Source of the DNA: Ruminococcus sp. | GTDB lineage: Bacteria > Bacillota > Clostridia > Oscillospirales > Ruminococcaceae | NCBI GenBank assembly: GCA_029060305.1 | Contig: JAIDUG010000050.1 | Span: forward strand, 1 to 64,000 | DNA length: 64,000 nt | Reading direction: 5' to 3' | The notes under the pieces: generated by a model | Databases searched by the model: none | What the model saw: only the letters and a program-made list of their open reading frames with translations | Told to the model about the DNA's origin: nothing | Shown: piece after piece, positions 40,419-50,321 of the stretch | Position numbering within the stretch: the stretch's first letter is position 1 | How the letters are laid out: every line of letters begins with the position of its first letter | Translations under genes and position numbers: made by a program

Positions 40419-40447
40419 AGTATACAACGATTTTACGAATTTGTCAA
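40419..40447 (-). promoter_or_regulatory. promoter of ncRNA copy 1 (TTGACA, 17 bp, TATACT)
   Basis: Minus-strand hexamers at 40447-40442 and 40424-40419. Confidence 0.75.
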
Positions 40448-40480
40448 GAAGTATGACGGAAATTTTTTAAAAATCCTTAT

Positions 40481-42664
40481 TCACTCCTCTTTTTTTCTGT
40501 GTCTGATAAGTAATGTTGAAGCAGTTACAGCCAATACCGCACCTGCTCCCACAACAACGCTTGCTTTCGGAGCAGACTGTGTTGATTTTTTGATTTTTTC
40601 TTCTGTACCGTCTGTTGAAATAGTCATAATGTGTTTGCCTGTTTCGTCGTTCACGAACATCTCGCTATCTTCAATATCAAACTCAATATTTTTTCCGTCA
40701 GCAATATTTACGTTTCTATAACTCTTTGAAAAACCGTTCATATCGTTTATTGAAATCTCAAGAATTTCGTCGGTGTTGCCCGAAAAATTTATTTTATAGT
40801 TTCCGTCAGACAGAAATATATATGTGTGTTCGTCATCGGAAAGAATTTTAAGACTTTCTTGCTGAATCGGAAAGTTATTTTTCATCACCTCAAAATCCGC
40901 ATACGGATTATTCAGAGTTATCTGTCTGTATGTTGTATAGTCGGCAGTATCGGGAAGATTTTCAGCATAAATTTTCGGCTCATAAAAGTCCATACCGAAA
41001 CCGCCTACATCAAAAGTAACTGTTTTTCCGGACTTTGTGCCGAATGGTACTAATGTTACAATATCGCTTTCATTCATAACGTTTATTATATTCGGACAGT
41101 CAACAGCAGAATTATAAACGCATGGACTTCCGAATGTATAGATAAATATATCTTCTGATGGAATTTTCAGTACAGAATCCGGACTGTTTATTTCTTTGCC
41201 CAACAACATAGCACTTGCACCGCCTATGCTATGACCGCTTATTAAAATTTTCAGTTTACCATTCTGTGCGGAATTGAGTATATCGTGTGTAGAAATATAT
41301 TCGTCAAGAGCGTTTTTCACCCTTATGTAAAAATCATAGTAATCAGGGTTTGTCGTGCTGTCGCCGAATGGCTGACTGAAATCCTTGTCAATCTGTTCAT
41401 AGAAATCTTTTTTTCCGCTGTTGCCTTTCAATGTGACGACAAGCAAAGTGGTTTCCCCTATTGCACGTGAAGCGATAGAAAACGAATAATCTTCTGACGG
41501 ATAACCGTATATTTCTATATTGTCGGAAGTAAAACCAAGCTGTCGGTATGCGGAATTTATATAGTAACCTGTTTCACGTCTGCCATTATATGAAGCTGAA
41601 CTCAATGCAACAGCTACTTCCGCAATATCCTTGTGATATTCCGTTGAATCCTGATTAAACATATCTTCAGTTATTTTCGTATCAACTGCTCCGCCGTAAT
41701 ACCTCACACCGTCAGGAATGTCATTGACTGTAGCGTTTATGTACTTATAACCATAGTGTGCCAAAAGTCCGTTTTCTTCGTTTGTGTCGAAATATACAGA
41801 CTGTCCGAATCTTTGCCCGTCCGGAACTTGTGGTATCAGGTCGCTTTCGTTTATTACGTTTATGATGTTGTCGCAGTCAACAACCGTTGTGTCACCGTAA
41901 TATACATTCGGACAGGCAAAACTGTACACAAAAATATCATTCTGCGGAATATCAAGTAATGCGTTGTACATAAAGTTTACAGCTTCATTTCCTGAAAAAC
42001 CGCTGTAATTATTATCGTCATGGGTATTGAAATATGCTCCTAAAAGATTAGTACCAGCACCGCCGAGGCTATGTCCTGTTATGAGAATTTTCAGACTGCC
42101 TTTTTCAGCGGATTCCGCAATTTCGGGATGTTCTTCAATGTAGAGACTCATTCCGACTGAAACTTTTCTGAAAAAATTAACAAACCCGGTCGGAGAACTC
42201 TTTTTATAGAAGTCTGTACCGAATATTGAAATATCGTGCAGAATATCACTTGTGCTGTTGAGATTCGTACCTCGCAGAGTTACAACAAGCAGACGTGTAT
42301 CGTCAAATTCCGTTGTTGCAAGCGAAAACGCCAAAGAATCATCTGTTGTATTTATCAGATTTGTTTCATAGTCGGCGTTGTTTTTTTTGTCTGTATAACC
42401 GAAAAGTGTTACATCATTTTCAACGTTAAAACCGAGTTTTTCGTAAGCGTTATTTAAATTTTCGCCGTTGTAAGCACACTGGCTCAGTACGGACGATAAC
42501 AAAGCAATATCCTTATGGTATCCGTTGGAATTTTGTGAAAACATTTCTTCATTTATCGAAACTTCCGCTGAACCGTTTCCGAAATCAATTGTTGCGGTAG
42601 TGTTTCCGACAGCAGAAAAAATCATAACCGTACTTAAAATATTTGCAATTATCAATTTAAACAC
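40481..42664 (-). CDS. secreted, membrane-anchored tandem lipase-like (class 3) alpha/beta hydrolase
   Basis: Two GHSxGGA nucleophile elbows in duplicated halves; signal peptide; C-terminal TM plus RHRKKEE. Confidence 0.8.
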   Translation of the reverse strand: MFKLIIANILSTVMIFSAVGNTTATIDFGNGSAEVSINEEMFSQNSNGYHKDIALLSSVLSQCAYNGENLNNAYEKLGFNVENDVTLFGYTDKKNNADYETNLINTTDDSLAFSLATTEFDDTRLLVVTLRGTNLNSTSDILHDISIFGTDFYKKSSPTGFVNFFRKVSVGMSLYIEEHPEIAESAEKGSLKILITGHSLGGAGTNLLGAYFNTHDDNNYSGFSGNEAVNFMYNALLDIPQNDIFVYSFACPNVYYGDTTVVDCDNIINVINESDLIPQVPDGQRFGQSVYFDTNEENGLLAHYGYKYINATVNDIPDGVRYYGGAVDTKITEDMFNQDSTEYHKDIAEVAVALSSASYNGRRETGYYINSAYRQLGFTSDNIEIYGYPSEDYSFSIASRAIGETTLLVVTLKGNSGKKDFYEQIDKDFSQPFGDSTTNPDYYDFYIRVKNALDEYISTHDILNSAQNGKLKILISGHSIGGASAMLLGKEINSPDSVLKIPSEDIFIYTFGSPCVYNSAVDCPNIINVMNESDIVTLVPFGTKSGKTVTFDVGGFGMDFYEPKIYAENLPDTADYTTYRQITLNNPYADFEVMKNNFPIQQESLKILSDDEHTYIFLSDGNYKINFSGNTDEILEISINDMNGFSKSYRNVNIADGKNIEFDIEDSEMFVNDETGKHIMTISTDGTEEKIKKSTQSAPKASVVVGAGAVLAVTASTLLIRHRKKEE

Positions 42665-42712
42665 TCCGTCCGATAGATTTTTTAATATAATATGTCCAAC
42701 AGAACTTTTATA

Positions 42713-43600
42713 TTACAGTCCTGACAAATCAAAGTCCGGTACATACTGTTCGCCTACTGCCGACGATTGCTGTGTATAACCGTTTATTCCGAGATTTTCT
42801 GCATAACGCACAACGCTGTTGTATTCCATTTTTGTAAGACAACGTTTTATTTCGGAGTACTTTTCGTCTATAAAGTCAAAAGGCGTGTACTGATTCATTA
42901 TGCTTACAAGTACATCAGGAACGTTTTCCGCAATCCATTCCATTATTTTCATTGAATCGTGACGTTGAGACGGCAGAACAAGATGACGTATCAGAACGCC
43001 TTTAATAAGTCCGCCTTTTTCATTGAAGATATTTTTTCCTGTCTGTTTAGTCATTTCGATAACTGCACGGGAAGCATATTCAAAGTAGTCCGGAGCTTTT
43101 GAGTAACGTGCGGAGACTTCCGGCGAAAAGTATTTTATATCAGGCATATAAACATCAATATAACCTTTCAGCATTCTAATAGTTTCCGTGAGTTCGTAAC
43201 CGCCTGTATTATATATGACCGGAATTTCAAGTCTGTGTTTCACAACGTCGAGGGCTTTTATAATGTCAGGGACAAAGTGCGTAGGCGTTACAAGTTCAAT
43301 GTTGTCTGCCCCTTTATCCCGCAACTTCAGAAACACTTCCGCAAGCTGTCGGTAAGTAAGTGCTTTTCCGAAAAACTCATTACTTATCTTGTTGTTCTGA
43401 CAGTAACAACAGTGCAGATTACAGCCTGAAAAAAATACAGTACCTGCTCCGTTGCGATAGGATATACAAGGTTCTTCCCACTGGTGAAGCGTTGCCTTTG
43501 CGGACAGTATTTCCGCACCTGCTCCGCAGAATCCTTTTTTTTCGTGACGGTTTATTCCACAACGTCGGGGGCATAAATTGCAGTTTTCGTAAATATTCAT
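42713..43600 (-). CDS. radical SAM protein, PflA-like (COG1313-like)
   Basis: NLCPRRCGINR...GTVFFSGCNLHCCYCQNNKIS. Confidence 0.85.
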   Translation of the reverse strand: MNIYENCNLCPRRCGINRHEKKGFCGAGAEILSAKATLHQWEEPCISYRNGAGTVFFSGCNLHCCYCQNNKISNEFFGKALTYRQLAEVFLKLRDKGADNIELVTPTHFVPDIIKALDVVKHRLEIPVIYNTGGYELTETIRMLKGYIDVYMPDIKYFSPEVSARYSKAPDYFEYASRAVIEMTKQTGKNIFNEKGGLIKGVLIRHLVLPSQRHDSMKIMEWIAENVPDVLVSIMNQYTPFDFIDEKYSEIKRCLTKMEYNSVVRYAENLGINGYTQQSSAVGEQYVPDFDLSGL

Positions 43601-43738
43601 AAAAATCACTCCTGTTAATGATTATACCATATCAGACAGATTTTATCAATATTAAATTTTTCGGAAAATTCATAATTTTAACACTCCACACACAAAAAAA
43701 TATATTATTATAGTAAAAAAATAGAAACGGAGGAAATT

Positions 43739-44212
43739 ATGAAAAAGAAAAAATATATAATTATTCCGTTGATTTTTGTAGCCTTTGTGGTGGGACTTCT
43801 GATACTCGATTCAATCCATATGCATTCGTCTTTTTCAAGAAACTGGAATACTATATCAGAACAATTTGAAATTGTAAACGATTACGCAATGACAAAATTT
43901 CCGGCTGAAAGAAATTATATTCAGCTTTCTGACCTTGACGACACCAACGACGATAATATAAATAATGCTATGTCGGCTGTACGTGAGTATTTAAACAAGT
44001 ATTTTGATAATGGAAGTTATATTCAGATTTCCGATAGAGGCGATTATTTAGAATATACCTGTATGGAACGTTACCAATATATTTTAATACATATAAAGGA
44101 TAACAAAAAACAATCTCTTAAATTCAGTAAAAAATTTGATTTCTTCATAAACAAATATACAATAGACAAGTTAGGCAACGGCTGGTATTTAGTGTTTCAG
44201 CACCATATATAA
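43739..44212 (+). CDS. hypothetical membrane-anchored protein
   Basis: ORF with SD (GGAGG) and N-terminal TM. Confidence 0.65.
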   Translation: MKKKKYIIIPLIFVAFVVGLLILDSIHMHSSFSRNWNTISEQFEIVNDYAMTKFPAERNYIQLSDLDDTNDDNINNAMSAVREYLNKYFDNGSYIQISDRGDYLEYTCMERYQYILIHIKDNKKQSLKFSKKFDFFINKYTIDKLGNGWYLVFQHHI

Positions 44213-44216
44213 AAAG

Positions 44217-44254
44217 ATAGTACCCGAAAAATTTTCAGGTACTATGTTTTTTTA
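44217..44254. terminator. bidirectional terminator
   Basis: ATAGTACC/GGTACTAT stem. Confidence 0.7.
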
Positions 44255-46312
44255 CTGCTTATGACTTTTTATTATGGACTTACTGCAAAGGTAAGTGATA
44301 AGGAAGTATCCGCCGTAAATCAGCAGTATCATTATTGAAGTAAATCCGATAGATTCAGCAAGTTTTTCCGTACCGAAAGTTTCGAGGATAAACGCTGAGA
44401 ACTTCATACCGAATACCGAGTGTACGCAGGCGAGAAGAAGCGGAAGGAGGAAAAATATACCTGTCTGTCTGAACAGTGACTTTGATATATCGCTTTCTTC
44501 TGCACCTATTTTGCGTAACATCTCATATCTTGAAATGCTGTCCACGCTTTCGGAGAGTTGTTTCAAAGCGAGTATGGCAGCACATGAAATAAGGAAGATA
44601 AGTCCGATATACAGACCTATGAATGTAACCATAGCACCCAGTCCGACAGTAGCCTCTGCAATGTCAATTCTTGTATTAATGCCATACATATAGCCAATGT
44701 TTCTGTCATTTCTGTCTGATGTATATTCTTTGAAGAAATCGTTATATTTATTGTTTATTTTATCTTCAATTATTTGTTTATCTTCTTTTGTTTCTGCATT
44801 GTAGTTGCCTATGAGGAAATCTAAACTTGCGTAATTTTCGTCAACCACATAATCTGGTACTACATAAAATCCGATATTAACATGTTGTGACGATATATCT
44901 ATAAAACCGTCCTGACATTCGTCATATTTTGAAGTAAGAGTATGTCCGAAAATTGTTATTGTCTTGTCTGTTTTCAATGCTTCATCACGAATTGCCTTGA
45001 TACTCTTGAAATCGCAAATTATAGCAAATTCGTTATCATTGAGTGTAAGTTCATCTCTTCCGTAAAGTCGTCTGATTGCGTTGTAGTCGCTGAGTTTAAC
45101 AATATCTTCAGGATTCTCATATTCCATGTATTGATATTGTTTCTTAACTTCTTCAAGTTTACTTCCGAGAGCGTCGGCAAAAGTAAAGCTATCGGAGCTG
45201 TAAGGGTGGAAATGTACATACTCACTTAAATCTTCCTCAAAATCGTAACCAAATTCCTTAGCTTTTTCCACAAAATCTACATATTTATTAATATCTGTCT
45301 GATTATCGTATTCAGTAAATTGTATTTCCAAATCAGCAGGACACATTTTTTTTAAGTTTGCGTTCATGGAGTTTCTTATTGAAAACGCTGACGACAATGT
45401 ACAGATAGTCACGAAAAGCATAAGGCATATAACGGTCATTGAAGCAACTGTAGTATTGATTTTACTGCTTATCTGTCGGAATGTGAAACTGTTGAGATTT
45501 TTGTAGTAAGTCTTTTTCATTGACATTACAACCCTTAACATCATTCCTGATACAGACCAGAATATAAGGAACGTTGAAACTGCACCTATTGCTATAAGTT
45601 TGACGAGTTTTTCGGTACTCATGTCATTTGTTTTCCAGCCTGCTGTATAGTACGCATATCCTAAAGCACACGCTGATATTATAAACACGATTACACAAAG
45701 TACGGGATTCTTGAGTTTGAGTTTTTCCGACTTCTTGCCTGACTGCAAAAGGTTTATCAGTTTGCACTTGCTTATCATAAAGCTGTTGAAAAACATCACA
45801 ACAAGATACATTATACCGAAATATATTGCAGTTTTAATAATTGCGTCGGTTGATACCATGAAAGTGTATTCTGTCATATCAGCTTCAAAGAGGTTGGCAA
45901 CAACCGTACTCATAAGTTGTGAAAGTCCGATTCCGATAAGCAGACCCACTCCGAGAGAGCCAAGTCCGATAATTATTGTTTCTATAAGAAGTATTGCCGA
46001 AATTTTACTTTTTCCCATACCTAATATCAGGTACAACGCAAACTCTTTATTACGGCGTTTCATAAGAAACCGGCTTGCGTATACAATAAGCAAACCCAGT
46101 ACGAAAGAAACAAATACACTTATACCGTCTAACATACTTGTGAGCAGGTCTATAATGTCTCTTGTATTGCTTGATACCTGTAAAAAAATTGTCTGTTCAC
46201 TTATGGCGTTGAATACATAGAATACCGAAACGCCTATAATCAGTGTAAAAAAGTATATAGCGTAGTCACGCAGACTTTTGCGGATATTGCTGACGGAGAG
46301 TTTAAAGAGCAT
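44252..46312 (-). CDS. ABC transporter permease, BceB-like
   Basis: FtsX-type membrane segments with large extracytoplasmic domain; next to BceA/R/S homologs. Confidence 0.88.
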   Translation of the reverse strand: MLFKLSVSNIRKSLRDYAIYFFTLIIGVSVFYVFNAISEQTIFLQVSSNTRDIIDLLTSMLDGISVFVSFVLGLLIVYASRFLMKRRNKEFALYLILGMGKSKISAILLIETIIIGLGSLGVGLLIGIGLSQLMSTVVANLFEADMTEYTFMVSTDAIIKTAIYFGIMYLVVMFFNSFMISKCKLINLLQSGKKSEKLKLKNPVLCVIVFIISACALGYAYYTAGWKTNDMSTEKLVKLIAIGAVSTFLIFWSVSGMMLRVVMSMKKTYYKNLNSFTFRQISSKINTTVASMTVICLMLFVTICTLSSAFSIRNSMNANLKKMCPADLEIQFTEYDNQTDINKYVDFVEKAKEFGYDFEEDLSEYVHFHPYSSDSFTFADALGSKLEEVKKQYQYMEYENPEDIVKLSDYNAIRRLYGRDELTLNDNEFAIICDFKSIKAIRDEALKTDKTITIFGHTLTSKYDECQDGFIDISSQHVNIGFYVVPDYVVDENYASLDFLIGNYNAETKEDKQIIEDKINNKYNDFFKEYTSDRNDRNIGYMYGINTRIDIAEATVGLGAMVTFIGLYIGLIFLISCAAILALKQLSESVDSISRYEMLRKIGAEESDISKSLFRQTGIFFLLPLLLACVHSVFGMKFSAFILETFGTEKLAESIGFTSIMILLIYGGYFLITYLCSKSIIKSHKQ

Positions 46313-47066
46313 CGTTTACGTCACCTCCCAGCAATGTAACAACGTCTATTATTTTATCAAAAAACTGTTTTCGATTATCAGCACCACGGCTTATTTCGTG
46401 GAAAACTTTTCCGTCCTTTATGAAAAGTACACGTGAGGCGTAGCTTGCGGTGAAACTGTCGTGTGTAACCATCATTATAGTAGCCTCGTGTTCGTAATTG
46501 AGGTAGTTGAAACGCTCCAGTAACATTTTAGCGGACTTTGAATCCAATGCTCCTGTAGGTTCGTCGGCAAGAATGAGTTTCGGATTTGTTACTATCGCAC
46601 GGGCGGAAGCTATTCGCTGTTTCTGACCGCCTGACATCTGATACGGATATTTCTGCAATACTCCAATAATATCAAGCTGTCTTGCAACGTTTTTTACAGC
46701 CTTGTCGATTTCAGCAGGATTTACTTTCTGTATGGAAAGTGAAAGTGCGATATTTTCGTAAGCTGTCAGCGTATCAAGCAGGTTGAAGTCCTGAAAGATA
46801 AAGCCGAGTTTTTCACGGCGAAACTGATTTAACTGTTTGCCTTTGAGAGTTGTAATGTCGATGTTTTCAAGATAAATGTGACCTGATGTAACTCTGTCGA
46901 TTGTTGAGATACAGTTTAACAGTGTAGTCTTTCCGCTTCCTGACGCTCCCATTATTGCGACAAATTCACCTTTACTTACAGTAAATGAAATGTCGTCGAT
47001 AGCTTTTGTAAGGCTTGACTTACTGCCATAGTATTTTTCGATTTGCTGTATTCTTAATAATTCCAT
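46302..47066 (-). CDS. ABC transporter ATP-binding protein, BceA-like
   Basis: GASGSGKTTLLN, MSGGQKQRIASARA, ADEPTGALDSK. Confidence 0.92.
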   Translation of the reverse strand: MELLRIQQIEKYYGSKSSLTKAIDDISFTVSKGEFVAIMGASGSGKTTLLNCISTIDRVTSGHIYLENIDITTLKGKQLNQFRREKLGFIFQDFNLLDTLTAYENIALSLSIQKVNPAEIDKAVKNVARQLDIIGVLQKYPYQMSGGQKQRIASARAIVTNPKLILADEPTGALDSKSAKMLLERFNYLNYEHEATIMMVTHDSFTASYASRVLFIKDGKVFHEISRGADNRKQFFDKIIDVVTLLGGDVNDAL

Positions 47067-47161
47067 TTGTGTGACCTCCTTGTTTTTGATAACTTAATTA
47101 TACAGCAAAATTTTTTGTTTGTCGTCAGTCCAATGTTACGGAATATTACAATTCTGTAATG

Positions 47162-48175
47162 TTACTGCATTTTCATGAAATCGTTTTTTCCGAAAGATAT
47201 TGATATTTCCGTGAAATCGTCAGGTACTGAAACCGCTTTCACTTCGTGACCTAAACTGTCGCAAAGATTTTTTATAATGTAAAGTCCCATTCCTGTTGAT
47301 TTTGAACGTGTGCGACCGTTAGAACCTGTATACGACTTTTCAAAGATATAAGGCATATCACTCAACGGAATACCTATGCCGTTGTCACGGATATGCAGAA
47401 TTGTCTTTTCGTTGGAATCAGTTGCATATATAAATATTTCAGGTTCACGGTCTGCCGAAAAATATTTCATACTGTTTGCGATAATCTGTCCGATAATATA
47501 TTCTAACCATTTGCTGTCCGTCATAACTTTTATATCAAGGTTTTCCGTTCTGAGAATGACGTTTCTTGCCTGCAACTCCTCACGGTTTTTTATAGCTGTG
47601 TTTGCAAACGCCCTTTTCAACGATACTTCTTTTATAAGGTAATCCTTGCGGACGTTTTCGCTCCTTACATAATACATAACGTTTTCTATATAGTCGTCAA
47701 TACGTCTGAGCTGTTCATTGTACTTTCCGTCAATATCGGGGTTGTTGTGACACATCAGTAAAAGACTTGCAACAGGCAGTTTTATTTCGTGTACCCATAA
47801 TTCAATATATTCCTGAAATTCTTCCGAACTTTTACGATATTCCGCAACGTTATCACACATTGACTTGTTAGTTTCGCAGAGAATATCATAGAAAATCTGC
47901 CCTTCATAGAAGTCAGGAGATTCAGTCATTGCGGACAGCAGATATTTTTTTTCAAGATTTTCAGTGTTTGTCATAAGGTCTGTATAGAATTTTTTCCGCC
48001 GGAAGTATTCTATTAAAATCTTGCTTGTTTCTGCAATAAAGTATATAAACCCTATTATAAATATCTGTCCTGCTTTTATGTGAAATACTGCCAAAAAGTC
48101 CCATATTATAAGCCACGTCACTATTGTTATGATAATTGAGATTATTTTGTCTGAGAGGAATCTTCCGAACTTCAT
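47162..48175 (-). CDS. sensor histidine kinase, BceS-like (intramembrane-sensing)
   Basis: Two N-terminal TMs with little extracellular loop; WVHEIKLPVA H-box; GNGIGIPLSDMPYIFEKSYTG. Confidence 0.9.
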   Translation of the reverse strand: MKFGRFLSDKIISIIITIVTWLIIWDFLAVFHIKAGQIFIIGFIYFIAETSKILIEYFRRKKFYTDLMTNTENLEKKYLLSAMTESPDFYEGQIFYDILCETNKSMCDNVAEYRKSSEEFQEYIELWVHEIKLPVASLLLMCHNNPDIDGKYNEQLRRIDDYIENVMYYVRSENVRKDYLIKEVSLKRAFANTAIKNREELQARNVILRTENLDIKVMTDSKWLEYIIGQIIANSMKYFSADREPEIFIYATDSNEKTILHIRDNGIGIPLSDMPYIFEKSYTGSNGRTRSKSTGMGLYIIKNLCDSLGHEVKAVSVPDDFTEISISFGKNDFMKMQ

Positions 48176-48834
48176 ATTAATATATACCCCTGTTTCTTGC
48201 GAGTTTCTATTGCGTTTTCGTAACCGAAATCCGCAAGTTTATTTCTGAGACGGCTTATATTTACTGTTAATGCGTTGTCGTTGATATATTCTTCATTGTC
48301 CCATAAAGTCGTCATAAGGTCGTTGCGTGAGACTATCTGTCCCTGTCTGTCGAGCAATAACTGAAATATAATCATTTCGTTTTTAGTGAGAATAATTTCG
48401 TCTCTGCCGTCCGAAAGACTTCCCTTTGCAAGATTTATCTGTAAATTCCTGTATTTAGTTTTTATGTTGTCTTTTGAGACACGTTTCAGCACAGCGGAAA
48501 TCCTCAGTAAAAGTATAGTCGGATTGTAAGGTTTTGTGATATAGTCGTCAGCTCCGTAACTCATCGACAATACTTCGTCAGTTTCAGAAGTCCTGCTGGT
48601 GACCATTATAACAGGGGTATCGGTTTTTTGACGGATATTTCTGAGAAGCATTTCGCCGTTTACGAAAGGTATGTTTATATCAAGAAGTATCAAATCAGGT
48701 TTTGAATTTATGATACTGTTTTCAGCGTCCGAAAAATCAACAAGACATTCCGTTTCATAACCTGAGTTATTAAGAAGTTCAGCAAGTTCTTTACGGATTG
48801 ACCTGTCATCTTCCACAATGTATATTTTGTTCAT
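48172..48834 (-). CDS. OmpR-family response regulator, BceR-like
   Basis: IVEDD, LLDINIP, YITKPYNP, winged-helix C-terminus. Confidence 0.92.
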   Translation of the reverse strand: MNKIYIVEDDRSIRKELAELLNNSGYETECLVDFSDAENSIINSKPDLILLDINIPFVNGEMLLRNIRQKTDTPVIMVTSRTSETDEVLSMSYGADDYITKPYNPTILLLRISAVLKRVSKDNIKTKYRNLQINLAKGSLSDGRDEIILTKNEMIIFQLLLDRQGQIVSRNDLMTTLWDNEEYINDNALTVNISRLRNKLADFGYENAIETRKKQGYILI

Positions 48835-48931
48835 AAAAAATCACTCTCCTTTTGAGCGATATTATAACACGTTATGAAAAGTTTGTCAAATATCGTTTCA
48901 TTCGCATACTATAATTATGAGGTGATAATTT

Positions 48932-49141
48932 ATGATTATGTGTGCAAAAGTACTTGAAGTAAATAACGATAATCTTCTTGTACACGACAATTCAACGGAG
49001 CAGGACGTTGTTGTAAATACTTCTTGTACCTGTCGTTTCAACGTTGACGACCATGTGAAAATTATATATAATGGTGCAATGACAAACAGTCTTCCACCGC
49101 AGATAAGTTCACAAAAAATATGTAAGATAAATTGCAGATGA
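48932..49141 (+). CDS. hypothetical 69-aa protein
   Basis: ORF with GAGGTG upstream and a terminator directly after. Confidence 0.55.
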   Translation: MIMCAKVLEVNNDNLLVHDNSTEQDVVVNTSCTCRFNVDDHVKIIYNGAMTNSLPPQISSQKICKINCR

Positions 49142-49146
49142 CATTC

Positions 49147-49179
49147 CAAAACCGGACATAATAGTCCGGTTTTTTTATT
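49147..49179 (+). terminator. terminator
   Basis: AACCGGAC/GTCCGGTT plus T run. Confidence 0.8.
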
Positions 49180-49222
49180 AATAAACTTCACAAAATAAAT
49201 TTCAGAAAAATTAAAAAAGTAT

Positions 49223-49251
49223 TTGACAAACGGAATTTTTTGTGATATACT
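49223..49251 (+). promoter_or_regulatory. promoter (TTGACA, 17 bp, TATACT)
   Basis: Upstream of the HMGL-like aldolase. Confidence 0.75.
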
Positions 49252-49337
49252 ATATAAGTACGTTTGAGAAATTTATATATCACTTTAAAGCGTTACAGCA
49301 TAAAGCGGTAAATTATATTGAAAGGATTGTTTTTTTC

Positions 49338-50312
49338 ATGAAGGAAATCTCAAAATTAATGGATTACAGACCTGACATCAAAGTCATTGACGCAACCCTC
49401 AGAGACGGCGGTCTTGTAAACGAGTTCCGTTTCAGTGACGAGTTTGTCAAGAATCTCTACAACGCTAACCTCAGGGCAGGCGTTGACTATATGGAATTCG
49501 GATACAAGGCAGACCGTGAAATGTTTGACGAAACAAAATTCGGTCCTTGCAAGTTCTGCGACGACGAGTACATCAGGTCTATTGTAGGCGAAAACAATAC
49601 AGACCTTAAAATTGCCGTTATGGCAGACGTAGGACGTTGCAACTACAAGCAGGACATTCACGACCGTTCTGAAAGTCCTATCGACCTTATCCGTGTGGCA
49701 ACATACATTCATCAGATACCGACAGCCGTTGATATGATTGAAAACGCCAAAAGCAAGGGTTATGAGGTAAGCTGTAATATTATGGCTATTTCCAATTCTC
49801 AGGAGGGCGATATTAAAGCCGCTCTGGATATTCTCGGTAAGTCACCGGTTGACGTTTTCTATATAGTCGACAGTTTCGGCTCACTCTATCCGGAACAGAT
49901 TGCAAGAATTGCTGATATGTACTGCAATATGGCTGAGAAGTACGGAAAAAAAGTCGGAATACACGCACACAATAATCAGCAGTTAGCTTTTGCGAATACT
50001 ATTGAGGCAGTCGGTGACGGTGTTGACTGGCTTGACGCTACTTACTCCGAAATGGGCAGAGGTGCTGGCAACTGTGCTATGGAATTACTTCTCGGATTCC
50101 TCAAAAACCCGAAATATAACGTTTATCCTGTAATGCAGTTCATCGAACAGCATATGACTAAACTCCGTGAAAACGGCGTTGTATGGGGTTACGATTTACA
50201 GTATATGATGACGGGTCTCCTCAATCAGCACCCCAGAACAGCTATCCAGTTCACTAACGAAAAACGTAAGGATTACGCTGAATTTTACAAGGAAATACTT
50301 TCACAGGAATAA
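49338..50312 (+). CDS. HMGL-like aldolase-domain protein
   Basis: IKVIDATLRDGGLVNEFRF; GIHAHNNQQLAFANT. Confidence 0.85.
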   Translation: MKEISKLMDYRPDIKVIDATLRDGGLVNEFRFSDEFVKNLYNANLRAGVDYMEFGYKADREMFDETKFGPCKFCDDEYIRSIVGENNTDLKIAVMADVGRCNYKQDIHDRSESPIDLIRVATYIHQIPTAVDMIENAKSKGYEVSCNIMAISNSQEGDIKAALDILGKSPVDVFYIVDSFGSLYPEQIARIADMYCNMAEKYGKKVGIHAHNNQQLAFANTIEAVGDGVDWLDATYSEMGRGAGNCAMELLLGFLKNPKYNVYPVMQFIEQHMTKLRENGVVWGYDLQYMMTGLLNQHPRTAIQFTNEKRKDYAEFYKEILSQE

Positions 50313-50321
50313 TATGTTTTT

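Noticed and set aside
42713-43600. Radical SAM protein as a RiPP maturase for the Cys-rich peptides
   Set aside because: It resembles PflA/COG1313 proteins without a SPASM-type tail and lies 40 kb from the peptides; no supporting linkage
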